From Monomorium pharaonis (lineage: Eukaryota > Arthropoda > Insecta > Hymenoptera > Formicidae): a stretch of 64,000 nucleotides of DNA. The notes under the pieces are model-generated. The model was given only the letters and a program-made list of their open reading frames with translations, searched no databases and was not told where the DNA came from. The translations under genes were made by a program, and so were the position numbers. Within the stretch, counting starts at the first letter, position 1, and each line of letters opens with the position of its first letter. Shown here piece after piece: positions 46,677 through 57,695 of the stretch. The stretch lies in contig NC_050471.1 in the NCBI RefSeq assembly GCF_013373865.1, positions 12,900,983 to 12,964,982 of the forward strand, written 5' to 3'.

Positions 46677-47164
46677 CAATTTTATATTCTATTTGTATAC
46701 ATAGTTTGAATTAAAGCAATTCAATTTTATCTCATCTTGTTTTTTTATTGCAGATCAACAATAGAACTAGATGTGACATGCCATAGTAAATTAAACTAAA
46801 TTATATTTACTGGTGTTTCATAAAATATGTATTAAATAAATATTTTGTCATTTGTACAGTTTTATTAATAAAAGACAAATATAAACATATTAGTTATTAG
46901 ATCATATTATTAAAAAAAAAATTCTTGGGAATGTAATTCAATTTTACAAAAAGTCCCAACAAAACTAAATATATGTAGACAACATAATTAAAAACAAAAA
47001 AATCATAGAAAAAAAATAATAGAAAAAATAATAGAAACTTATAAATCTGTAATTGATCACAGTAAGACAACTAAAAATGTAGAAACAAGGATTACATTAT
47101 TAAAAATAAATAATCTTGGAAATGTAATTAATCTAAGTTTACAAAAAAGTTTCAACAAAACTAT
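46677..47164. other. Harbinger interior, non-coding
   Basis: AT-rich. It includes a diverged tandem duplication: TTCTTGGGAATGTAATTCAA with GACAACATAATTAAAAAC (46920-47000) recurs as AATCTTGGAAATGTAATTAA (47110) and GACAACATAACTAAAAAA (47486), the second copy being split by the solo LTR. Confidence 0.5.
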
Positions 47165-47472
47165 TGTTGCGCCGGAACGTCGAAAGACACTCCCGCACTC
47201 ACACACACACTCGCGTCGAGAAAATCAAAACGTCTATGGAACTCAAAAAGCTTTATTGCAACAGAGAAAGCGCGTGACACGTCCTCCTCGGCAGGAGTCC
47301 GACGTTAAACTGTCTACAATATTTGTTTACAAAATATTTCCCGGCAACCAGCCGTTCAATTCAATTATTTTAATAACAAATTCTTCCGGCAACCGGCCGA
47401 TCGAAAATATCGATCGGTCCGTCAGCTGACTGGCGCTTCAGGGGTGTATCGGGCGACACGCGGCACGCAACA
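47165..47472. mobile_element. Solo LTR, 308 bp
   Basis: TGTTGCGCCGGAACG ... GGCACGCAACA, flanked by CTAT on both sides (47161-47164, 47473-47476). The terminal 7 bp are perfect inverted repeats (TGTTGCG/CGCAACA). AATAAAG on the minus strand at about 47250 suggests minus orientation. Confidence 0.8.
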
Positions 47473-49023
47473 CTATGTTATGTAAGACAACATAACTAAA
47501 AAAAACTTTTTAAGCTTATTTTTTATGTTCCAAAAATTTTTCCATTATATTTTCTATCCGTTTCATATAATTCATTTTCTCTTCATGGTGCCTCTCTCGC
47601 ATTTCTCTCTTTTTATCTTGTTCTTCTTTAATATATAATAAATATTCTTCTATTGTATTTAGTTTCCTTTTTCTTGTACCTGTTGTTACGTCCGGCGGGG
47701 CCAAAAATCGCATCGTTTATTTCTTTTATTAATTTTTAGTATTTGCTTTACTCCGCCGAGCGGAAACGGAGAGAGAGCGCGAATAGAAGCAGCGGATTAT
47801 GGAAGTGGAGTGTGCGTAAGAAAATTATAGCGGTTTTTATGAATGAGTTTTATTTCTTTTATTTTATTTTGGCTCTATTAAGGTCAATTTGCTGGGGAGG
47901 ATGGTCCCAGGGGCTAATGCCTCCAGGCACTACGACCGGTCTGGAGAAGTCGAACGGCTCCTCTGACTGCGACTGTCGGCGGCTGCCGGCGCGCGGAATC
48001 AGTTCGCAGGCCCCTGATAGGCGTCCGGGAGCGCGGGTGACTCGAGCGACGACCCTGCCGCGGGCTTTCGGGGAGATGGCCCGCTGCCCTTCATGCCCCC
48101 CTTCAATAATTCAACGAGTCGCCTTAACTGCGCCCGTCGTCCACCCCTGCGGGATCTTTCCATCTGCAGGGGAGATGCCATTTCTGTTTTTTAGTTCTCA
48201 CTTTTTGAACCAAATGTTAGGTTAATGAATTTGTTAATTAGAGTGGTGGAGCGTTCGATACCGTTCGTGATTCACCCGGCTGTGCTTCATGCGAAATTTC
48301 TCTAGCTATCCGGTGCCCGCTCGATCGCCTAACGGCGTGGATAAAGAAAGGGATCAACGGACGTGTACCTCACATCATGAGTTCGGGTGGAGGCGCCTTG
48401 TTAGGTAGCGGCACCGTATTCGGTGTCCGCTCCGGTGCTGTCGGTTTTGTCGGAACGCGAACGCGCGCCGACTACCCCGCGCCCACGCTAGAGTCTTTCG
48501 ACTTTCGCAGGGCCGGTTGATGGGGAAGGGTGTACACTTTCCAGCGCGCACCTTTCCGCACCGTTGGCTGTTCGTCCTCGAATTGATAGAAGGCGACAGA
48601 GAGAGAGAGTTGAACGAGGCAGACGATCCTCCCGGGTGCCGCGAGAGAACGCGAACGCGCTCACTCTGCGAGTAACGGGGGCCACTGAGTTCCTTACGGA
48701 ACTACAGCTCAGCGCCAGATTCACGACTCTCACTGTCTGTATTTCACAAATGATCGAAGCACCACCGTTGTCACACGACACTCCACGACTCGAGAACGGA
48801 ACGCACGAAAGAAAAAGAAAAGAACTTGTTTGCTATAACTGTAGTGATTTTAATAAAGTAAGAAAGAGAAGAGAGATCTCGCACCTTTACAAATCGCTGA
48901 TAGCACTGTTACTGTCGCACTCGCACGCACGCACGATCACGGAGATCGGGAATTGCTAATTATAAAATAATAAACGAATTAGTAATGTGAGGGAAAAATT
49001 GCCACCTCTGGTCTCGCCGGTTA

Positions 49024-51436
49024 ATCAGGGGAAAAATGGCAGAAGGAGAAGGTTGGTTGAGTGAGTGCTCGCGGTTATAAAAAGGTGAATTAGTGGAAAG
49101 AAAGTGAGGAATGATGTGAGAAGGTATGAAGGAGGAAGAGGAGGAGGAGGAATAACCGGGGCATTGAAGGGAAGCACGAGACGGAAGGCGGAGAAGCAGG
49201 AGAGATGGTGAAAGAAATTGGAGCAGGTGATAGTGAAGAGATGGAGAGTCGGTGGAAGAACGCGAGGCGCAGGATCGGAAGGAAGCGGAGAGGCGGTCTG
49301 GACAGATGGCGCGGCGGACGGAAGGAGCGAGTGACGGATGCGAGATATCGATATACGAGGAGAGAGACGGATTGGTGGAAGGAACGAGAGAGGGAGAGGA
49401 TTGGTAAATCAGGGGATATCGATAAGTCGATAGGTCGATGAGATGGAGATTGGTGGAGAGTTCGAGAGTGGAAAGATGGAGAAGAATCGAACATCGAAAA
49501 GGAGTAGGGAGAAGGGAAGCACGAGGTGACGTGAATTGAGATGGTGGTGAAAAGCGGGAAGCGGAACAAAGAAAGCAGAGAGGATAGAGATAGAGGAAAA
49601 AAGGTGGAAGACGGGAAGATGGACAGTGGAGAGCTGAGGAAAATTAGAGAGGAATTGAGAGGAATAAGAGAAGGTATAGTGGACTTGGTGGGGTTATGGA
49701 GGAGTTGGATAGAGAAAGAGGAAAGACAGGGGAAAACTGGAGAGAAAAGAGAACAGAAAGAGAGCAGAGGGGAAGAGGAGACGGAGGGACAAGAAGAGCA
49801 GGGATCAACAGAAGAGAAGGTTGGAAGTAGAGATTTCAAGAGGAGAGGAAGCGGAGACAAGCAGAGGGACAGCAAGGAGAGGAGGGAAGAGGAGAGAAGG
49901 AGGAAGGTCACGGAGGGGGAAGGAGAGGTAAAGGAGAAGGAGATAAAAGGTGAGAGGAGGGAGGAAGAAGCGAAGAGCAAGGAAAGGAGGACAAATGGAG
50001 GAGATGGGTTGAGGGTGAGAGTAGAGAAAGACAAGAAGAGGAGGGAAGAGATGAACGAGGTGACGGAAGAGATGATGGAGGAGTGGTGGAGAGAGGTGGA
50101 GGCGGAGGAGGAGAGGCTGTGGAAGAGAGAGGCAGAAGGAGAGGAGAGAAGAAGAGAGGAGGAAGAAGAAAGAGGGATGACGCTGAAGAAGTGGCAGAAG
50201 GACATAATAAAGGAAAAAAGGGAAAGTGAATGGAGAGAGATACAGAGGAAGAAGAATGGGCAGAAGGTGACAGAAGAAGGGAGGAGTAGGAATGAGGGGA
50301 GAGAGGAGCCAGAGCAAGTCAAGAGGGGGGAGAAAGGGGAGAAGAGGACAGATAGAAGGAAGGAGATGGAGGAGAGGACGAGGAGCAGACTGGAGGAGAG
50401 AGAGAGAGTCACGCAGAAGGAAAGAAGGAGGGCAGCAGGAGAAGAAGAGGACAAAAGGAGAAGGGAGAAGAATGTAGTATGGAGAGGGGTAGAGGGGGAG
50501 GATGGAAAGGAGAGAAGGTTCTTTGTAGAGGGCATCATGGAGCGGGTGTTGGGAAGGAGGGTAACAATGGACAGGGTGGAAGAAAGGAAGGGGGAGGGGG
50601 GAAGAATACTGATTACAGAAATAGTAAGAGAGGCGGACAGGGAGGAGATTCTAGCAAGGGGAGGGGAGGTGAAGGGGACATGGGGAGTGGGAGTAGATGA
50701 AGACCTGTCAATGGAGGAGAGAAGGATGAGATGGAGGATGGTGGAGGCGGCGAGAAGGGAGAGGGCAAAGGGAAGGAATGTGGTAGTAGCGAACAGAGGG
50801 CTGTGGGTGGATGAGAGGAGATGGAGTTGGGATGAAGAGAGGGGTAGATGGAGGGAGGAGGGAAGGGAAGGAGAGAAGAGGAAGTAAGGAGGGGATGGTG
50901 GTATAAGCTTATTAAAAAATGTTTTTTGATTTGTGACAGGTGGCAGACAGACAGAGGAGAGGGAAGGAGATTGGACAAAAGGAGTATAGAATAAGAAGCG
51001 AGAGTGGAGAGAATATATCCCAGGAGAGGAAATGGAGGTGGCGGATAGACGGAGGAGAGAGAAGGAGGAAAGGACGAGAGGAGGATAGGTTAGAAACGAG
51101 GATAGGGGAGGGAGGTTAAGGATGTAAGGTCGCATATGGCCAGGCCGCGTAGTAGGGAATAGAGAGGAAGGGGAGGCGAGAGGTGGAGGAGAAGAGATAC
51201 TGGAGAAAGCCCAGAAGGACGAGAGACAGGAAGGAGGAGTAATGCGAAGGAGGAAGAAGAGAGAGAGAGCAAGAAGAGAGGGGAAGAAATATTACAGAGA
51301 GGGTTGTTTTTTTTGTGACGGTTAAAGTGACATGTATGGTACATGATGTAAATATGTAAGAAATTATGACGAAAATGAAATGTATTTATGAGAGGAGACT
51401 GCAAACCCTGAGGGGACGCAGTAATAAAGTTCAATT
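49024..51436 (+). mobile_element. ORF1-only non-LTR retrotransposon (LINE), ~2.4 kb
   Basis: Flanked by a perfect 14 bp duplication GGTCTCGCCGGTTA (49010-49023, 51437-51450), the target-site duplication of target-primed reverse transcription. The plus strand is extremely purine-rich. It has a ~515 bp leader, one 448-codon ORF, a ~550 bp 3' region and the tail GCAGTAATAAAGTTCAATT. No endonuclease or reverse transcriptase is present. It is inserted in the LTR-like element 47680-52294. Confidence 0.75.
49541..50887 (+). CDS. LINE ORF1 protein (charged coiled coil plus RRM-like C-terminal part)
   Basis: 448 residues, intact. Residues ~1-310 are almost entirely Glu, Arg, Lys and Gly with heptad-like stretches, consistent with a long coiled coil. 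From about residue 315 the composition changes to an RRM-like fold (NVVWRGVEGEDGKERRFFVE, then GGRILITEIV with READREEILARGG). A final domain follows (LSMEERRMRWRMVEAARRER, then NRGLWVDERRWSWDEERGRW). This order of coiled coil, RRM and C-terminal domain is that of L1-type ORF1 proteins, which bind element RNA as trimers and act as chaperones. The assignment is by layout, not by database match. No ORF2 follows, so movement would need another element's enzyme. The 681-codon antisense frame over the same DNA is a composition artefact. Confidence 0.65.
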   Translation: MVVKSGKRNKESREDRDRGKKVEDGKMDSGELRKIREELRGIREGIVDLVGLWRSWIEKEERQGKTGEKREQKESRGEEETEGQEEQGSTEEKVGSRDFKRRGSGDKQRDSKERREEERRRKVTEGEGEVKEKEIKGERREEEAKSKERRTNGGDGLRVRVEKDKKRREEMNEVTEEMMEEWWREVEAEEERLWKREAEGEERRREEEEERGMTLKKWQKDIIKEKRESEWREIQRKKNGQKVTEEGRSRNEGREEPEQVKRGEKGEKRTDRRKEMEERTRSRLEERERVTQKERRRAAGEEEDKRRREKNVVWRGVEGEDGKERRFFVEGIMERVLGRRVTMDRVEERKGEGGRILITEIVREADREEILARGGEVKGTWGVGVDEDLSMEERRMRWRMVEAARRERAKGRNVVVANRGLWVDERRWSWDEERGRWREEGREGEKRK

Positions 51437-51484
51437 GGTCTCGCCGGTTACCGTAATGTTATAAGTCGGTACGCGATTAATTGA

Positions 51485-51565
51485 AAATATTCTAAGTCTT
51501 TATCCGAATATGTGAAAATATTCTAAGTCTTTATCCAAATGTGCGAAATATTCTAAGTTTTATTC
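51485..51565. repeat. ATATTCTAAG units in the LTR-like element
   Basis: Three units: AAAATATTCTAAGTCTTTAT, AAAATATTCTAAGTCTTTAT and AAATATTCTAAGTTTTATTC. The same core as the iterons of the three-ORF element, with a different spacer. Confidence 0.6.
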
Positions 51566-52554
51566 GAATACGCGAGATGTGTCCAACGACCTTTTGGCGC
51601 GAGACGAGGAGGCAAAATCTCTGCTTTCGCACGAAAATCGCGGCTTTTATACTCCCAACCGAGGGAGTTCGGGGGTGAAGAGCGTGGAAAGGAGAGCAGT
51701 AAATCATCTAGTGCCTGTCACGTAATTCGGTAATTAATGAATTAGCGTGTCCGATTCTATGGTCACCAGATAAAATTCCGCTTCCCCATTTGTAATTTTG
51801 AATCGTGGGGCGTGCAACTATCGCCCGCTCCTTGCAATCGCTCGCATTCCTCATTCGGGTTTTTATGAGTTGAGTTTAGAATAGCGAAATTCTGGCACAC
51901 GAAGGCGCAGCGTGTTCCTCCGCGTGTTCAATTTCATTTAGCTCGCTATCGATTAATTAAGGGTGTTGGGCCCTTAATATCCTACTCCGAACGGTCCCAC
52001 GCGAGCGTGGCTGCGTCGACGCTAGCGGGAGCGTTCGCCCAGTTCTTTCTCGAGGGGTAATTAATTCGTCCTGTTAATTGGGTGATTTACGCGATTGCTA
52101 TTAAATCCCCGATTTTGAGGCGCCTCAAGGGGCAGCTGGCGAGGGGAAGGAGCACTCCCTTTTTTGTGCTTTCACGATTTGCGATACGGTTAATTAGTTA
52201 GGCGCGTTTTTTAATTAGCGCATGCGTATCGGTAGCGCGGGCCGCATATTCCCGCGTAATCGCGCGGGCCCGGCACCGCGGGCGCGTGATCCAGGTACTT
52301 GTACTGTTTCCCAAACTTGTACTTACTAAAAAAAGACTTATTTAATATAATACTATCAATATATAAATTATATTAATAATATTAAAAATATTACCGATTT
52401 CTGAAACTGATAACGTATTTGTGATATTGACGCTCTCGCACTGCTGCTCATTTTTGGCTATTTGCAGTAATGCTGTAGCAAAGTTTATATCTGTAAATAA
52501 AATATAAGACATATTCACATTACTAGAATGAAAAGGCCTGTGACACACACTTTT

Positions 52555-52584
52555 CGTGAGGCATAACAGGTTTTATGCCTCACG
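52555..52584. repeat. 30 bp hairpin CGTGAGGCATAA/TTATGCCTCACG
   Basis: Perfect 12 bp arms with a 6 bp centre, just upstream (minus-strand sense) of companion-gene exon 2. Possibly the relic of a small element. Confidence 0.6.
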
Positions 52585-52651
52585 AACGTTTCATAACCAT
52601 GTACTCGATTCAGCTGGTTAGTCAACCAATCTAACGCGTTGAAACCTTAAA

Positions 52652-52778
52652 GGCCCCGCATACACTTTTGCATAACGTATGTACATAAGCAAATTGATTG
52701 AACAAAGTGCATATGAAATTCAACCAATCGAATTTCTTATGCATTTATATTATGCGTTATGCAAAACATTGTGCGGGA
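52652..52778. mobile_element. ~127 bp MITE with CCCCGCATACACTTTTGCATAA ends
   Basis: CCCCGCATACACTTTTGCAT and TGCATAACGTATG pair with GCGTTATGCAAAACATTGTG and CGGG. Non-coding. It lies in the companion gene's intron 1. Confidence 0.6.
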
Positions 52779-53554
52779 GCTCTTACTGTTAAGTCTTATT
52801 GAAAGTGTATACCATAGATACACTTAACATATTATAATCACATTAGCACTAAAGTTGTATTTGTCACCATGATATCAATATCATAATGACATGTGAATGA
52901 CTGTGGGATGTTGCATCATCATGATGAGATAAAATTCATTAAAGAATTTCTTGTAATGTGATAATATCACATCTGTGATACTTTTGTTATGAGTGACACA
53001 CTCCCCAGACAGCACACGGATATCCTAACGACATCCATAAGATGTCCTTAACGAATATTGAGGATATCCACAGGACATCCTTTTTACATCCTTTGGACAT
53101 TCTATGGACGTCCATGGGATATTGGTTTATGAAACTGGTGGACATGCTATATCCGTAAAATATGTCCGATGGACGTTCTATGGATGTTCTATGGACGTTC
53201 TATGGACGTGATAAAAAGCGGATTCAAAATTAAATTTTATATTAAATAAAAAGGTAAAAATAGAATAAAATATATAAATATAAATATTTATTTAACAAAT
53301 TATATTATTCTTTCAATAAATTATACATTAACAATTTTAATTAAATAAGTATCATACGTATAATATTAATTAAGCAATCAGCTTAAAGTATTTTGTAATT
53401 ATCATATATATAGTGTGTATCCATTGTTTAACGACTACCGTGGAACAAATATTCTTTATATTGCAGACAATGACTGCAGCATGTGAGTGATCTCGTCTAG
53501 GCAACAAATAATTGTGACTCGTCAATTATAACAGAAATTAAATGTTTTATGTTT

Positions 53555-53611
<57 letters not shown>
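53555..53611. repeat. (CA)n microsatellite at the insertion site of copy 4
   Basis: About 27 CA units with one AA interruption before copy 4; CACACACA resumes directly after it at 57632. Confidence 0.9.
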
Positions 53612-53614
<3 letters not shown>

Positions 53615-53789
53615 GTACGTCCCGAGCGTGCGGGAGGGGCGGCGTCGCCGATATTCTCCCGTAGCCGGAGAGGAGGGGGAAAAAGATTAGAGGAACAAAG
53701 TCGAGCGGTTCACCGTTCTTCTGGAAATAAAGTAGTGGCAGGCAAATTCAGGCAATTTTCACAACAAAAAAAAATTTCATTCGCGATGT

Positions 53790-54212
53790 TTATTCGGAGG
53801 AATCTGCGTCTGTTTGTGAAATCGTGATTAACGTCGGTCGCTCCGAATTATACGGATGTTCTCCCGATAGATTTAAATATAGAATAAAATCGTTTAAAAT
53901 ATCGCTACAGATAAGACATTCATCGAGATGTCTAAAAATTGTTAAACGCGTTGAACAGGAAATACACGCGTCGTAGCATTGAGTAAATCCGATATGTATA
54001 GCGTGTCTTCGTTTTAAAACGAAAGATAAGCGGATTTCCCATGAAGCACGGATATAGCACGCGGAACAGATTATATATTCTATGTCAGGACGGTGTTGAT
54101 AAATTCGCGAGATAGAACATTTAGCGGATGCGATCCATTCGAAATAATAAGCTGGCCGCGCGTTCATGTTAAAAGTTGCCGGAGAATGAAGCGAACGCGG
54201 AGGGCACATAAC
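53790..54212 (-). CDS. ORF C of three-ORF element (copy 4)
   Basis: About 140 residues, clearly homologous to copies 1 and 2 but with many substitutions. All CxxC cysteines (CSAC, CISC, CLIC) and the flanking FTQCYDAC are unchanged. The frame starts at MCPPRSLHS; two or three codons further upstream are also open. Its stop overlaps AATAAA. Conservation of the cysteines amid divergence supports a real zinc-binding protein. Function is unknown. Confidence 0.65.
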   Translation of the reverse strand, partial: VMCPPRSLHSPATFNMNARPAYYFEWIASAKCSISRIYQHRPDIEYIICSACYIRASWEIRLSFVLKRRHAIHIGFTQCYDACISCSTRLTIFRHLDECLICSDILNDFILYLNLSGEHPYNSERPTLITISQTDADSSE

Positions 54213-54219
54213 TTGCACA

Positions 54220-54663
54220 TTGTTTCTTTACTCGGTATCGTATTCCATCTTCGTCGGAATCGTGAAGGCGATACGGAGATATAGATCGTGCGACAGTTAC
54301 GGTAATCGGAGTATTATAAAAAAGGGTGTGATAACGTGCGGAAAGGGTAGATATTATAAACGACTCAAATTTCGCGGTGCAGACGCTGCAATCGTCATAT
54401 GAGACGGTGGTATTTAATATTACGCAGCATTCGGAGCACTCTTCATAGATGGGACTAGTACCGCAGATGATGTAGTGACGGATTTTTTCGTCGTATCTGC
54501 TAGGGTCGGATTGATCGCTAATGCAATCGTGACAAAGAATAGAATTATTGAGGCGATTCCGAAAAAGAAAGACTTTATTGCACGAAATTATCTCGTTTGC
54601 GATTCCGCGTGGGCGAAGAGGAATTTCATACTTTCGTGGGGGAACACGATTAGTCACGCCCAT
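54220..54663 (-). pseudogene. ORF B of three-ORF element (copy 4), C-terminal frameshift
   Basis: MGVTNRVPPRKYEIPL onward, with the CxxC pairs CHDC, CSEC and CSVC in the usual places. About 10 extra bases (near 54241-54250) inside the SDEDTE end shift the frame, so translation would run on out of frame past ORF C's start to 54169. The body of the protein is otherwise intact. Confidence 0.6.
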
Positions 54664-55061
54664 GATATTTGTGCGAGGCACATATTAATATTAAGATTTA
54701 CGCGACAGTTAGAGAAATCAAGGCGCTGAGTAGAGGGGAGACGTTTGACTCGAGTAGGCGGCTCTCTACAACGGCGGTAGTGGGGGAGCCGGAGCGATGC
54801 GACGGCGTTGTCGTGCGGCGGTACAAAATGGCGCGAGGCGCGCTCAGCCACGTGGCCGCGTAAAAATGGCGAGATCTATTCTTCGCGATTCTAACAAGGG
54901 GACCTTACGGGTCACCGATTTTTTTTATACTTATAGGATTTGAAGATCAGTACCCAGACTTCAATTTCCTAAAGCAGTACGATGCGCTTCTCAAAAATAC
55001 TCGAGAAAATCGATTTTGAAGATTTCCGATATCTGTAAGTACAGAAAATTTTAACCTATTG

Positions 55062-55137
55062 TCAGAGCCACTCGTAGCCGAGCGCACAGAGCTCTAGTTT
55101 CGTAAGCGCGGAGTCGCTGGTTTGATTCTCGCTCTGG
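55062..55137 (+). ncRNA. tRNA-like sequence in the left arm of the foldback
   Basis: A 7 bp acceptor-like pairing TCAGAGC/GCTCTGG, a TAGCCGAGCGCACAGAG D-arm-like segment, a TTTCGTAA loop (CGT in the anticodon place) and a B-box-like GGTTTGATTC. The anticodon stem pairs poorly, so this is a degenerate tRNA-derived unit rather than a working gene. Confidence 0.45.
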
Positions 55138-55639
55138 CCTCAATTTTTTTTTCATAAGTTAATAAAGTTTTTTTTTTAATTCTATCTTAACATTTATCAA
55201 ATTGAAATGCTAATTAATTATTAAATATTTATTCGTTATTTTTTAAATAAAAATTAACATCTTTTTATTTTTAATTACTACTTGATTGAAAATGCGAATA
55301 TTTATAATAAATTAAAATTTGGTACAAAAAATGGAAAACATTAAAGAAAATGAAATACTTTTTAAGAGATTACGAGTAAATACAAAAATAATATAAAAAA
55401 CAAAAATAATATTTATAAAAATGGTTGTTTAATTTTTATGAGTTATTAATTCATGTATGTTATAAAATATATGAATAATAAATACATTTGACATTACTCG
55501 TCAGTATTACATGAGCCAATTTAATTTTTATTTAAAAAATAACGAATAAATATTTAATAATTAATTAGCATTTTAATTTGATAAATGTTAAGATATAGGA
55601 TTAAAAAAAAACTTTATTAACTTATGAAAAAAAAATTGA

Positions 55640-55714
55640 GGCCAGAGCGAGAATCGAACCAGCGACTCCGCGCTTACGAAACTAGAGCTCTGTGCGCTCG
55701 GCTACAAGCGGCTC
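55640..55714 (-). ncRNA. tRNA-like sequence in the right arm of the foldback
   Basis: Reverse complement of the left unit, with a better B box (GGTTCGATTCTC). Same weak anticodon stem. Together with the left unit it forms part of the inverted repeat. Confidence 0.45.
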
Positions 55715-55902
55715 TGACAATAGGTTAAAATTTTCTGTACTTACATATATCGGAAATCTTCAAAATCGATTTTCTCGAGTATTTTTGAGAAGCGCATCGT
55801 ACTGCTTTAAGAAATTGAAGTCCGGGTACTGATCTTCAAATCCTATAAGTATAAAAAAAAATCGGTGTTCCATGACCCGTAAGATCCCCTTGTAAGATTC
55901 TA

Positions 55903-56353
55903 AACACTCCGGGTTTACTGTTCGGTATTGCGAATTGATCCAAGCACTTACCCTATTTTTGGAGGCGTAAAATTCGTACCTAGGATCCTCCTTAGGAATA
56001 TGCGTCACGTCGATAGGTCGTTTTCCAACGGAGATTTGCACTGGCTTATACGGGATGTGCGCAGGGACGTCCTACTCTGTCGATGGGCGGGTGGTGTAGG
56101 CAGTAAAGCGCGGGTCCTCAGCAGGAATGACTGACGGCTTGATGCGAGGCACGTGGAAAATGATGGGCACCAATTTATAGACACTGCTTCTAACTGACAA
56201 GGATACGAGCGTTTCGGTTTTATCCGCGACCGCGTAATCTTCTCTTTCTACACCAAGGTAGTGGAGAAATCCGTGGGTAGGTAATGTTTCGTAAAGTTGT
56301 GCTTTAATTCTGCGAACCTGGTATTTACGTTCGCTACGTCGCTGTTTCGGCAT
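55903..56353 (-). pseudogene. ORF A of three-ORF element (copy 4), nonsense and insertion
   Basis: MPKQRRSERKYQVRR onward. A TAG near 56073 (TRPSTE then stop) interrupts the frame, which continues in phase (DVPAHIPYKPVQISVGK) to the point where the foldback inserted at 55902. The splice donor GGTAAGTGC is kept. Non-functional. Confidence 0.65.
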
Positions 56354-57695
56354 TCGTGATGAAAATATTTTTATATAGTAAACGTGGAATAAGTGTTCGT
56401 AATTGTTATTAAAATAATTGTAATAGATCTGCGATCAATCAGCGCTGAAACATTCGTCGCAGACCGTGCGGGTCAGCCGCACTGATGGCTCTTACTCACA
56501 GCTCGTGATTGATCGAGTATATGTATATGAATTAATTTGTTTATAAGTTAAGAATTTATGTTCATCACGAAATTGAATAGGAGAAGGGCTCTTGTAAAAA
56601 TAAAGGAAGCAGGAATTTTACTAAATGATTACTATATTTATAATAATTAAATTTACAACTAAATATTGAAGCACAGAGTTTACAATGTGGTATTGTTATA
56701 AAAGTGTCGGATATTCTTGATTGAAACAAATATTATTCTAAGTTCGCTTTCTAATTTAACGCAAATTATTTTAAGTACACACGAGAATATGAAAATATTC
56801 TATGTTCGAAATCGAAGTATTCTAAGGTAAAAAGATGAAAATATTTTAAGTTTTGAATTGAAAATATTCTAAGTTAAATGAGTAAAAATTGAAATGGAAA
56901 TATTCTAAGATATGGAAATATTCTAAGTTGAAATTAAAATGGAAATATTCTAAGTTGGAATGGAAATGGAAATATTCTAAGATATGGAAATATTCTAAGT
57001 TGAAATTTGGAAGAAATAGAAGGAGCACGATGCTTGATCTTGTATTGATCTCTAATCTTCTAAACTCTACTAAGATCTGCTGTTCTCGTTCTCTTGCATA
57101 AGGATATATAGTTACGTAACCCTTCCTCGAGCATATCTCACTCGTCTCTTTTTCGATGGCTCGTTGCGCAACGCTCGAGCGCGAGGCTTCGCTGCTTGGG
57201 AGATGCACCAGCTTCGCATTCTACTGTCGCATATTTACTTACACGCGCTAGAAACGTATACATAAGGATTAATATAGTCTATGAGCGCGCGCACATCGCG
57301 GAATTATGCTAATAAAATAATATAAAATTTAACAATGTTAAGATCATACCCAAATTAATTGTTCTAAATTTACATACAAATATTAATAGTAAAATCATAT
57401 ACAACTTAATAAAATTGTAATATTTGTAATGATAGGTTCAGGCGCAACTTAATACTCATATAACGATACGCAAAATAATAATAGCGTTACAATAATTGTA
57501 TGCAAAAATAAAAATAGGAAATAATACATAATTAATTAATATGTAATTAATTATAATAATATGATTAGGGATATGAATAATAAAAGTAAAGGAAAAGAAA
57601 AAAAAATTATTAGTTTGGCGGGGACGTCACACACACATATATATATATACATATATACATAGGCTACAGAGTAGACTGTATAAAATCTAATTATG

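Larger units (their letters stand above)
47680..52294 (-). mobile_element. LTR-like element splitting the companion gene
   Basis: Flanked by GTAC (47676-47679 and 52295-52298). On plus it reads CTGTTGTTACGTCCGGCGGG at the left and GCGCGTGATCCAG at the right; TG...CA ends lie one base inside. Without the nested LINE it is about 2.2 kb. The end ...CGGACGTAACAACA (minus strand) resembles the ...CCGGGACGTAACA end of the three-ORF element. Three CTTAGAATATTT units (51485-51565) sit at a similar place in the same orientation, so the two may be distant relatives. No ORF of its own is supported. 47740-49009 and 51451-52294 are moderately GC-rich and otherwise unrecognised. Confidence 0.55.
54894..55893. 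mobile_element. ~1 kb foldback element carrying two inverted tRNA-like sequences
   Basis: Starts ACAAGGGGACCTTACGGGTC and ends GACCCGTAAGATCCCCTTGT. The flanking duplication GATTCTA (54887-54893, 55896-55902) matches the uninterrupted sequence in copy 1. The arms are about 360 bp and each includes the same tRNA-like unit. An ACAAGGGG terminus with a 7-8 bp duplication would suit a hAT-type MITE; that is inference. Non-coding. Confidence 0.7.
53614..57631 (-). mobile_element. Three-ORF TG...CA element, copy 4
   Basis: Starts TGTACGTCCCGAGCG and ends GGCGGGGACGTCACA, inserted in a (CA)n tract; the expected 4 bp duplication is imperfect (CATA/CACA). Total 4018 bp, or about 3.0 kb without the nested foldback (54894-55893). 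ORF C is open; B is extended by a frameshift; A has a nonsense codon and is interrupted. The TATA-like site, CTTAGAATATTT iterons, splice sites and AATAAA overlap are all retained. Confidence 0.82.

Noticed and set aside
47743..48959. ORFs of 97-160 codons at 47743-48225 and 48488-48959
   Set aside because: No recognisable domains, overlap on both strands, inside GC-rich LTR-like DNA.
49090..51135. 681-codon antisense ORF (Ser/Leu/Pro-rich)
   Set aside because: It is the mirror of the purine-rich LINE ORF1 region, where stop codons are rare on the pyrimidine strand; composition is the only reason it is open.
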